From Bemisia tabaci (Eukaryota > Arthropoda > Insecta > Hemiptera > Aleyrodidae), in the NCBI RefSeq assembly GCF_918797505.1, contig NC_092801.1, forward strand, positions 5,890,001 to 5,954,000: a stretch of 64,000 nucleotides of DNA, written 5' to 3'. The notes under the pieces were generated by a model. It was not told where the DNA came from, ran no database searches, and saw only the letters and a list, made by a program, of their open reading frames with translations. This document shows, piece after piece, positions 22,640 to 34,200 of this stretch. Numbering within the stretch: the first letter of the stretch is position 1; each line of letters opens with the position of its first letter. The position numbers and the translations under genes were made by a program.

Positions 22640-23670
22640 TAGAGTACCTATATAGGGTGAGTATGGACATGTCGGAAATTTTAAGGTTAGGGGATGGAGC
22701 TCTTAGGGCCCGAAAGGGTAGGCAGTCTATGAATGAAAATTATCCAGAGTGATTTATTATTCCAATTGTTAGGAACTGTCGTTGGTAAGCACTTATTTGA
22801 CTCGGTTTTTGCATACATTTAGACATTTTTGCGGAAGAACGCTCATTTATGAACATTTTTTTCAATTTTGGTCTGATATTGGAGTATTATGATTGCAAAG
22901 GCGTAACGGGCGCCCCCGCAGACTCTGCTATGCAGGGGGGCCCAAGCGCCTAGGGGGCCCTCTGGGCCTCCGGCCGCCGAAATTTTGTTTTTCTCTGTCT
23001 CTTTGATGCTTAGCTTTGGTTTCAAACTTTGGGCCTTTACTTACCGAGATGGGGCTTCTTCCGCTGATTTTTATTGTTAGCTCAGGATTTTTCATACTTC
23101 TTTTGGACTGTTCCTAACTTTTTTTTTGCTGAAGGGCCCCTGCCTTCCAATGTCCACTCAGTGATTACTAAATTTTTCTATTTTTTGTCACTTTTCGTAG
23201 GTATATTTCGGGCTTTGAGTGACCCATGAATCTAATGGGCCCACAAGGCCCTTGGAGGCCCTTCGATGCTTGGGCCTGCATGGGCCCTTTTGTAGATCCT
23301 TGGGCCTGGGCTGGGCCCCCGCCACCCTTTAGATCCTTGATCCTTTAGGGGCCCCATTTAATCGGGCACGGGATCCGGGACAGTGAGGGGAGAGGCATTC
23401 CAAGTCCAAGTCCTTGATTTGAAATTTCTCGGGCCAAAAAACGGGAAGGGGTGAGGGAAGTAAAGGGGCGGGAGGGGGGACGATTTTGGAATTTTATCGA
23501 CATGGGGGGGGGGGGCTAGAAAAAATTTTGCAGGGGGGCCCAGCGGAAGTCCGTTACGCCACTGTATGATTGGCAGTGATATTCTTCGTTTTCAAAGGTT
23601 ACCTACCCTTTTTTGGCCCTAAGAGCTAAGAGTTGCCCATACTCTCCCTATACAAGTGTAGGAGAGGGGT
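22640..23670. mobile_element. M14-type element with a GC-rich nested insertion
   Basis: Outer inverted ends AGAGTACCTATATAGGGTGA and CCATACTCTCCCTATACAAG. Inside, about 22895-23560 is unusually rich in G and C runs (GGGGGGCCCAAGCGCC, then GGGCCTGGGCTGGGCC) and ends GTCCGTTACGCCACTG, answered by GGCGTAACGG at its start. That suggests a nested element of hAT type. No coding frame. Confidence 0.6.
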
Positions 23671-25080
23671 CCATTTCAATAACGTGACGGTAAATTTACA
23701 TTATTTCGTGTACGTCCCTGATAATGTTTTATGTCCGTCCTTCAAAAGTAAAAAAAATGCAAAATTGACGAGGCTAAGGGGGAGGGGGAGGTCCAGACCC
23801 CCTGGACCCCCCCCCCCCCCCCCGTCTACGCCACTGCCAAAGAGAATATAAGACCGTGAGAGACTGCATTGAATAGAGATAGTGCGTGACATCACTGCTG
23901 TGATAGTGAAGAGAGCAGTGAGTGCAAAAATGAAGTTCTGAGAAAACGGGCTCAGAAGCGTCTGACCGGAAAATTTTATTGAAAGAAGCCTCCGTTCTTG
24001 GTCAAATTGCACCTGATCGTCCGGAAGACTCCAAGAAATCGTTTAGATGATTAAAAATCGACTGATTTTATTTCAGTTACATAAAAAGGGTATTTTTCAT
24101 TTTCATGCTAGGCTAGTGTTAGGCAATTTAGCCGTAGGTGCTATCTTCTGCATGTTTTCGTGGTTGCATTTTAGGCACGCAACAAACACATTTTCAGGTC
24201 AGAAATTTGCAGTAGAGGGCGGCATTTTACGTGAAAGCACAGCTTTCATTGGCTCAAGAGGAATATTGTCACTTACTGTTGTCTTGCCGGGGACTACGTC
24301 ATTTTTTGCGCACTTGCGGCTTCTCGTTTATCTCATCTTTACACAATTCAGATGAATTTTGCTGTTTAAGCTATTTCAGTGATTTCATCTGAAAGATTAG
24401 AAAAATGTTGAAGGAAACTCGCTTTCGAAAATGACACTTACCGTGTACTAATTACACTGTGTACTTACACTTACACTAATACTTATCGCGACTGATCAGA
24501 TCTTGTCGCACTTTTTTCTCATACCAATTTGACACCCGACAACCGCTTTTTCATACCTCACGGATCATAACATACGATATTGAACCAATTCAAAAAATTT
24601 CTGAAATGAGTAATTTGTTTTTCTCGTGAATTAATGAGGAAAAACATGTTCTAGGTGGTTCAATGCATACGTTGGACCGGAATCCATTATAAGCAAGCTG
24701 TATGGGGATGTCATTCGTATCCTAATACCACAATAACGCTAAATTATGTTGTTAAAATAATTAAAAAATCAAAAAAATGTTTCACAGATGTTCCTTAAAA
24801 TGGGGATAAACTTAAATATTTAAGAAACTACTCTGAAACTTTTCAGTAGTTCAGTTATGGTGTTATACATCCGTTTTTGTTTGTTTCTTTAAAGTTTTCT
24901 TAAAATCATTTTAAACTATTTAAAAGTAGTTGAAATAAATTTAAGTTTTAAATTTATTTTCATTTATTGTTAAAAACACTATAAGAAGTTTTATCGAAAT
25001 GTATATTAAAACAATTAATACAAGCACACAGGAGAGAGGATTCTATTCCACAAGACAGAATGCCCTTGCATAATATTTGT
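23671..25080. other. Intergenic between genes A and B, no gene recognised
   Basis: Contains a C19-like run at 23809-23823 and a modestly GC-rich frame at 24047-24355 that lacks any recognised motif. The rest is AT-rich. A poly(A) site for gene A and a promoter for gene B should lie here but I cannot place either. Confidence 0.5.
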
Positions 25081-25208
25081 CGCCTTATCATAACTCGTGT
25101 TGCGTCTGTATTGATCTCAGTGCTTTGAACTGGCTCATTATGTTTCTAAACCTGCATTCCGTGTTGCGAGCAACAAATCTGAAATTGATTTATTTCTCTT
25201 CAAGAAAA

Positions 25209-25247
25209 ATGCTACAATTCCAGTTTTACATTGGCTTCATCCTTCAT
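25209..25247 (+). CDS. Gene B exon 1: start codon and leader
   Basis: MLQFQFYIGFILH followed by donor GTAAGT, with a GAAAAATG start context. About 130 bp upstream (from 25060) aligns with the region upstream of gene A exon 1, interrupted there by the M5 element. Confidence 0.75.
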
Positions 25248-28200
25248 GTAAGTGAATCTCAAAAAACGACACAGTCGTCATTAGGTTAAGTCATAATACT
25301 GTCAATTGGGACGCTTACCTTATCCTTTGATACATGCATGTAATTCAAAGGGATTTCAGTCATCAAATTTAAACTAATGCTTGAAATAGGATTTTCGAGC
25401 CAAACCAACATTGTAATACATATCTTTATTTTCATAATTAAGGAAATTTCATATTTTATAATTCTATTTTGGATTATATATTTTACGAGCGCGATGACGA
25501 TCATTAAACTGAAATCAATGCCAATTTTAATAAAACCAGACAAGTTGAAGCATGTTTTAGACTCCTAGACACCATTTTGCATCATTCTTTGTATATAATG
25601 TTTATATTAATCTGCAGGAAATTAAAAAGCTTCTTTCAGTATGAATAACATTATGTTTTCGTTTTTCTTTTTAGTGTATTTTCCGAAGGAAAGATACACT
25701 ATTTTTTAACCTACATGACTGATATATAATGTCTCCTCTAAAAGAATGTGCATTTGTGTCGTATGACCCTTCTTTCAATGAGAAGTCACATAGTTTATTT
25801 TTACCCTGGTAAAAATTGGCGATAGGAGCTGCGTTTCAAAATACCATAGGAATTCTTATAGCCGGCTAAAGAAGGCAATAGAAAATCATATACATATAGC
25901 TGGCTGTAGAAAGCGGAGCAAATCATAAAGCCGGGCTATACGAGGCGATAAAAAAGTATGCAGCTGGGCTATAGTTCCTATCGCCGGGCTTTACACTTTA
26001 TCGCCATCGGCTATAAAAGGCTATAAGAAATTCGTAGTGTAGTGTAGAAATTCGTAGTGTAGTGTAGAAATTCGTGTGCTTTGGAAATCATTAAGTTTGA
26101 TACGGAGCCAACATAATATTCACAAAACACACATTATATTTTCCTTTATTACATATTTTTTTTCATCAATTAAAATGAAAATAATCCATACTGGATGTGC
26201 AAACAACTCAAAATCATGAGTTTAAAAACGCTGACTCCGCAAGACTATATTGGAGCATAACACAGAGCGGAGCGGCGCGCGGCGTGCTGCCAGCGATAAG
26301 CGCGCACCAGCGCCTACAAACCTAACTGGGATACTTCACGCACGGCGCAATGCGTGAAGTATCCTTGTTAGGTTTGTAGGCGCTGAGGCGCTTTTCGCGC
26401 TGGCTGCCCGCCCGCCGCGCCGCACCGTGCCACGACGCTTGAAGCAACTATTTCACACCAGAGGTATTGCACAGTATCATACCAAATTGAAGGCGCTCCA
26501 ACATATTAGGAATGGCAGGCATCCTTCAAAAGTACGGAGCTTTCCGCGCAAAATGAATCAAGATACTACGGCCCAAAAATAGAGCGGTAGTCCAAAAACT
26601 CACTAAGTCCTAGCATCCGTAATTAGTAACATGTTGCATACACTTTATCGCTTGGCTGTTGCTCAACCGCCATCGGCTATAAAAGGCTGTAATAAGAAAT
26701 TGTGCAGCCGGCTATAGAAGCTATTGAAAATCTTAAAGCCGGCTTTAGGTCTATGGTATTTTGGAACACAGATTCTACTGCCAATTTTTACCAGGGTATC
26801 TCTACCTATCCATTACTTATTTTCAATTTTAAATACGTTTTCCTTTTTTCTTGCAGAAATTTGCATTTCTTTTACCAGCAGATGAACATTCTTGTCCTTT
26901 ACCAACCTCTAACCCAGAACTCACTAGTTTACGACCTTTGGCGGTAAGCTAACCTTCGATACCTGTTGACATACTTTGAAACTGTCCATTACCCAGCGTT
27001 TGCAAGCTCCTCAACATTTTGGCTAAAATTTTCAATTAAGAACCACTAGGTCATTCATAAAATCACTTACCTGCATATGAATACCGATGGCACATGCATT
27101 GTTTCTAAACTGAGCCAGAAAATAGTCATTCCGTGTTGCAAAATGTAGTCTATGAAACGCGGATGAATGGACAAATTTTATTAAAGCAGCCTATCTGCAT
27201 GAGGAATTTTGATAAACGACATGGGTGCAATTTTTTAGGACCGGTAACATATAATAGGAATATATACGGTGCATGGTGACCAACAGTCATCAATGGTCTA
27301 CTTTAGAATTGTTTTGGAATTAGATCGTGTATCGAGACCTAAAGGACTGAGATGGCAATAATTTCTCTACATAGGTACTCAGTTATTCAGGAGCTACAAC
27401 CAACGCCAACTCTCATGCAATTCTGAAGAGGTGAGAAAAGCGGAAGCGCCTTCAATTTTGAGCATGCAACACGCGCATCCGTGGAACACGAATAGTTGCA
27501 TCAATGCGCCACAACCAACTCAGTGAAGTATCCGTAGGTCAAGATAATCACCGATTTGAATCAGATGTTCTAAAAAAGACTTAAGTGCCAAAAATGAAAA
27601 TGCGAGAAAACAAAGTAAACAAACGCAAAAGCTAAGTGATGCGCCGAGATTGACGTTGGCATTATTTTCACCCCGTAGAGATTGTCATGGTAACGTTTGG
27701 TGTGCGATTTAACTCGAGTAGATCATTGGTTGTTTTATGATCGGGAAGTTTGAATTCATGAATTGAAAAACGTAATTATACTTATTGGGAGTTACTTCCA
27801 TTGATTTTCAATTTCTAACTCGTATTTTGCGTGGAATTTCGGTAAGAAATCTTATTTCATAATGCTTAAATTCGCGCTTTTACAAGTGGATCGCATTTTG
27901 CAAAAAGGAACCAAGAGCATGCCAATGTCGCTATGATTGTGCAAATTTTTTCGCTCTGAAAATATAAATTAATCATTTAAGTAAGTTTGATCTTGAATCT
28001 CAATAAACTATAAATTCAAGATACAAATTGCCTTGTAAATTTAATTTTTTGCACGATTACAGTAATTTTCTAGCAAAAAATGTAAGTTGCCCATATCGAC
28101 GGTGAGACTACCAAACCACGTATCTCGTTTGCGGTGTTTAAAAATCTACGCTCACATTTTATTTTTTTGAAGTAGACCAAATCAATAGCATTCCTTGAAA

Positions 28201-31200
28201 TTTTCACGGAATTTTCTCCGCACAAAGAGGAAAAATCACAGAAATTTTCAAGACTGGATGTTAAGTAGTTTTTCATTTAAAAAAGAAAGTATGACAGGAA
28301 GTCTGCGAAACCGAGATACGTGGTTTGGTAGTTTCACCGTCGATATGCTTAATCCTAGCAACATTGGAATGCTATTGGTTCCGTTTTGCAAAATGCAATC
28401 CAAGTGGTTCATTCGACACAACTGGGCGTCAAATTCGCTAAACTGATCGCGGGATACTCCTCTGTGTTCTGCTATATCGATGACCAAAGTGCGAAACATC
28501 GTATCTCCGTTTGGAGGATTGCAGACTTTCTACCATACTTGATTTTCTATTAGGAAAAGTAGTCAACTAGTTATTACTTGAAAACTTCTTTGATTTTTCC
28601 TCTCGATCCGTCGGCAAAGGATTCTGGAAAAATGTCAGTCTATGAAGTTGGCTTGTTCCTCATCGATAGCAAAAAATAGAAACGGAAATTTTGACAACGG
28701 ATTCTGCGATGTAGCAGAATTTCTATCATGCTTTATTTTTTATTTGGGAAATCAGTCGACGTTATCACTAGAAAACTTCGCTGATAGATCTGAAAGCAGA
28801 ACATTCTGTAAAAATTTCAGTCCTTGAAGTTGGCTTGTTACTCCTTAAAAAAGAAAAAAAAGAATGGAAATAGTGAGGCACTCCAATGGAGATAAGTTGT
28901 TTCGAACTTTCGTCATCGAACAAATCTCAACTTTGAGTTTTTGTATTATAGGGAGAATACGGACATGTCGGTAATTTCGAGGTTAGGTCATGTGGCTTTT
29001 AGAACTCAAGTTGACAACCAACCTATGAATTCAAATAATCTAGAGTGATTCTAACAGAGATATGCTCAAATTAACTGCAGAGAAGATTTCCTTATGGATT
29101 ATTAAAGGAAAAAATGTTTGTTTAAAGAAGAAAAGATACTTGTATAAAAAGGAAAGTCACTTACAAAAAACTGAAACCCACTTTCATTCAGCGATTTTAT
29201 TCTCAGTTCATAATGAAATTTTCGTGACGGCATACTCAAGAATGTTTCTGCCTAAATCAAGTCACTTTTTCCTCTAATGGAATTCAAAAATTATGCTAAA
29301 AGTCATTAAATAGGGATGGTAGGTCTTCGTGAGTTTTTGGACAACCTCTCTCTTATTGTGCCGTAGTATCTTGATTTATTTTGCGAGGAAAGCTCGGTGC
29401 TCTTAAAGTATGACTGTCATATTTAATGTGTTGGAGCGCCCTCAATTTTGTATGATGCTACGCAACACTTCTGCTGCGAAATAGTTGCTTGAAGCACCGC
29501 GGCGCGGCGGGTGAGGTCGTTTAGCGCGACACGCGCATTGGCGCCTACAATCCTAACAGGGATACTTCACGCATTACGCAATGCGTGAAGTATCCCTGTT
29601 AGGTTTGTAGGCGCCAATGCGCGTTTCGTGCTGGCAGCAAGCCGCTCTGCTAAGTTTGGCTGTAATATTTAAACTAGCGGAGTCCGCGATTTTTAACTCA
29701 TGATTTTGAAATGTTTGCACACTCTGCATGGATTATTCTCACCAAAATTGATGGGAAAAAAATATGGACGGTATAAGTCGGCAATCATATAACTCGGTTT
29801 GCGGCGTCGCAGACTTCCTGTCATACTTTATTTTTTAAACGGAAAACTACTCAACGGCAATTCTTTAAAACTTCCGTGATTTTTCTTCTCTGTGCGAAGA
29901 AAATTCTGCATAAACTTCAAGGAATGATGTCGATTTGTTCTCCTTTAAAAAAATAACATAGAGGCGGAGATTTTCAGACACCGCAATCGAGTTATGTGAT
30001 TGCCGACTTACACCGTCGATATGTATTTAAGGGAACCCCAATGTGTTTGTTTTGTAAATATTTAGCAGGTGTCGGGTCAAATTTAATGATTTCCAAAGAA
30101 CTTAAATTTTTTCAATATATATTGTTCTTTTACTGTGCTGCTGCGTTGTATCCTTGGAGTTGGCTTGTTACTTCTCAAAAAAGAAAAAAAAGAACGGAAA
30201 TAGTGAGGCACCTCAATGGAGATAAGTGGTTTTGAACTTTCGTCATCGAACAAATCTCAACTTTGAGTTTTTGTATTATAGGGAGAGTACGGACATGTCG
30301 GTAATTCCGAGGTTAGGTCATCTGGCTTTTAGGACCCAACTTGGCAGCCAACCTATGAATTCAAATCATCTAGAGTGACTTATTATGGTGCAATTGTTAG
30401 GACCCGTCGTTTTTAAAACAAGTATTTGACTTGGTTTTTGCATAAATTCACTCTTTTTTTGCGGAAGAACGCTCATTTATGAACATTCTTTTGCATCTTC
30501 TTTTGATATTGGAATCTGAAGATTGGCAGGGACATTTTTTGTGTTAGAAGGTTGGCTGCCCCATTTTCTCCTAAGAGCTCTATATATTCCGACGTGTCCG
30601 AACTCTCTATATATCGGTGCCCCCCCCCCCCCCCCCCAGTAGTGGTGACCGCGATGAGTTGCGATTTAATCGGAGAATATTGCACAGTTTTATCCATACG
30701 TCAATTAGCTGCATTATTATTGGACTGAAAATTTCGATTTGCGATTTCATCGCATAAAGCAATAAAAACGCGATTTTATTGATGCCAATTTAACGCAGCA
30801 TTTTCGAACAAAAAATGGTGATAAATTGAGATAAAACTGCTATTTCATCCAACACGGTTTTATAGAGATAATATTACGACAAGATTGATAATAATCGATC
30901 AGATGTGGATGGTTCTGATGGCCAGAACATCTTGAAAACATAGCAATTCAATTTCAGTATGTCACGATTTTTTCGATGTAAAATCCTACTTGGGTATACA
31001 AAGACTCCTTCCCAAAGGAACTATGACGTATCCGACGATATAGTGGAGGGCTAACGACCTGAAACTTCTGTTCGGCAGAAGATTTACCAAGATGAGAGTG
31101 AACTTTTCCGTGGATTGGTCGGCCGTCGGACGTTCGTCGATAAAACGGCGTTCATCAAACACTTCCTGGACATCCGCGAGCAGCTCGTCCTGGTGGCGCC

Positions 31201-34200
31201 ACCCAACTTCGGCAAGTCCACCAACCTCCACATGCTCAAGCACTTCTTCCAGATCCCTGTCGACTCCAGAGGTGCCAACCTCACCAGCGTCATGGCAGAG
31301 AAAGCTGCCTTCTTTGGCAACCTCTCCATCTGCAAGAACCACCCCTCCATCTGCCTTAGTCATCTATCGAGGTGACCATCCAATTCTAGAGTACCTCTGT
31401 GGAGAGGGAACGAACATGTCGAGAAATGTAGCTCTTATGGTCTGGTTACACGCCCAAATTTCCGTCAAATTCCGATCAAAATTATGACCAAGATGGCGAT
31501 CAAGAGTTATCTTGATTGATGAGTAAAATTAATTAAAACAGCATGTTGATTGAAATAAGTATGAAATAAGCACGGTTGTGTGGAAGTCAGATGAAGGATG
31601 AGCCCCACAGTTTCATCATCTACCATCAAATTCTTGCAGGCCGCAGAAATTTGATGGTAGGTGGTGCGCACCAGTCACCATTTGATGAAATTGATGGGAA
31701 TTTGAGCGTGTTCCCAGCACATTAGTGCAGAAAAGGGCAGCCGACAGTCCACAAGAAAAGCACTAGGTAAATCGTCACCTTTCGGCCAAAGTATCACAAG
31801 CGTCATGCGACGTTTACAAACTTCCGGCGCTATTTTATTATTTTACAGAAAAATTGTCCAACAAAGCCGTTCGAAAATTTTACTGAATTTTCTCTGTGCT
31901 GCCGATAAAATTCAGTGAAACAAACAGATTCAGCTAACAATTTTTCTGTAAAAAAATAAAGTGGCGGTGGACATTTTTAAACGTTGCATGGCGCTTCTGA
32001 TGTTTTGGCCGGAAGGTGACGAAATGCTACGGTCAGACGCTGATTTTTTGGAATACTGCTCTCTTTTTGGGCCGTAGTATCTTGATTTATTTTCCGAGGA
32101 AAGCTCCGTACTTTTGATGGATGCCTGCCATTACTAATATATTAGAGCGCCTTCAGTTTCGTATGATACTGTGCAATACCTCTGGTGTGAAATAGTTGCC
32201 TCAAGCCCCGTGGCACGCTGCGGCGCGGCAGACGGGCAGCCAGCTCGAAACGCGCATTGGCCCCTACAAACCTAACAGGGATACTTCACGCGTTGCGCAA
32301 TGCGTGAAGTATCCCTGTTAGGTTTGTATGCGCCAGTGCGTCACCGCTCCGCTTTGTGTTAGGCTCTAATATTTAATCTGGCGGTCAGCGTTATTCAACT
32401 CATGATTTTGAAATTTTTGCACATCCTGTGTGGATTATTCTCATTTTAATTGATGAAAAAAAAATATGTATTAAAGGAAAATATAATATGTGTTTTGTAA
32501 ATATTAAGGTGGTTCCGTATCAAACTTAATGTTTTCCAAAGCACACGAATTTCTACACAATTTCTTATAGCCTTTTATAATCGATGGTGAAAAAGCAACA
32601 GCCAGTCGATAAAGCGTAAAGCCCGGCTCTGGGAACTATAGCCCGGCTGCATACTTTTTTATCGCTTCGTATAGCCCGGCCGTATGATTTTCTCCGCATT
32701 CTAAAGCCAGCTACATGCTTTTCTGTAGCCTTCTTTAGCCGGCCATAAGAATTATTATGGCATTTTGAAACGCAGCTCTTATCGCCAATTTTTACCAGGG
32801 TAGAGCAAAAATAAGAGTTGTTACTCAGAGAAAGTGTTTCAAAAATCACAATCTGCAAAGCCTGGAATGCATCCCTTACTTCACAATTTGCACAAGAAAT
32901 TTGCGTTTTTTCGAGCTTCCCGCTTCAAAAACGATACCACAGCACAGGTGAACATTTTGTTGGAGTAGTCATTCCATCCAACACCTGCCCACAAGGATAC
33001 CACGCAATATTCAATACGTAGCCGACGCCAATCCGCCAAAACACAAGTGACGGGACGATGATTCTAACCGCCTGATAACAATCAGTGTGTTTACATTCAC
33101 ATTTTTCTCGCTTTGATAGACATCCGCCGTGGTTGACCTCGTACTCTCTAGAGTCCCTTTATACTGAGAGTCAAGACAATTTGAATCCATTTCTGATTGG
33201 TTCCGTATTTTAGGCCTCCACAGTGTCACAAACGGGAATAAAGATTACATTTTCACCAATTGCAAAGATTATAAACTGGAATGGACCAGGGAATTACGGG
33301 TTCGGCAAGGAACAAACGAAATGAGAGGAGGAACGGAGAAAGGCATTTGAGAATGGGCCGATCAAAGATTACGAAAAACGTTCAATTTCTGTAATCTTTA
33401 TTCCCGTTTGTGACATCCATGAGCCGAATTGTCTTGACTCTCAATATAGAGGGACTCTAGTACTCTCCTCAACTTGCGCGCGGAAGCGTCGGCCATGTTG
33501 AGCAGGGATTGAATGGAATGACTCCTCTAACGACACTTATGCCGTAGTATCCTTTTTGAAGCAAGAAGCTTCGAAAAACGCAAGTTTCTTTCGCAGATTT
33601 TGAAGTTAGGTGTGAATTTCAGAGTTTGCCGATGCGCTCATCCTGATTTTTGAGACATTATCTATATGGAGCAACTCTCATTTTTGCCCCAGCAAAAGTT
33701 TGCAACAGGCCCATAGCGTAGTTAACCGCGCGTTCCAATTGGACGCATTTCTGCTAAACCGAACTAAGCGCCAATTTGAGTTCCGTTGGAGGAATTTAGA
33801 ATGCCATATAGCGCGTTCTGTCAAACGGAACTAAGCGCCATGGAAAAGCATTGCGAGTATAGGACGGAATGAGCCCGACACCCGGTTCCGCCGCCAATCC
33901 AAGCCCCCCTCTACCCTCCTCCCCCGATGGCGCTTAGTTCCGTTTGATAGAGATACGTCCAATTGAAAGTATTATTCCTGGTTTTAGCGCCCCGGTCGTG
34001 TTCCTAGACCTGGAGTCGGTGAACGGCTCCACTCCAACGGAGTTCCACGAGACTTTCCGGAGCGAGGTGGAGCGGATGTTCCGGGCGCACGGGTACCTCT
34101 CGAAGAGTGAGTCGCTCTCTGCGTTCAACAAGGAAGAGTTCGCGGCCTACGAGTCTCACAGCCAGAGGCCCCACCGGACGATCGGCTTCTACAAGTGCGG

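Noticed and set aside
24047..24355. 102-codon frame between genes A and B
   Set aside because: No recognisable motif and no duplicate; hydrophobic stretches are expected by chance from T-rich DNA.
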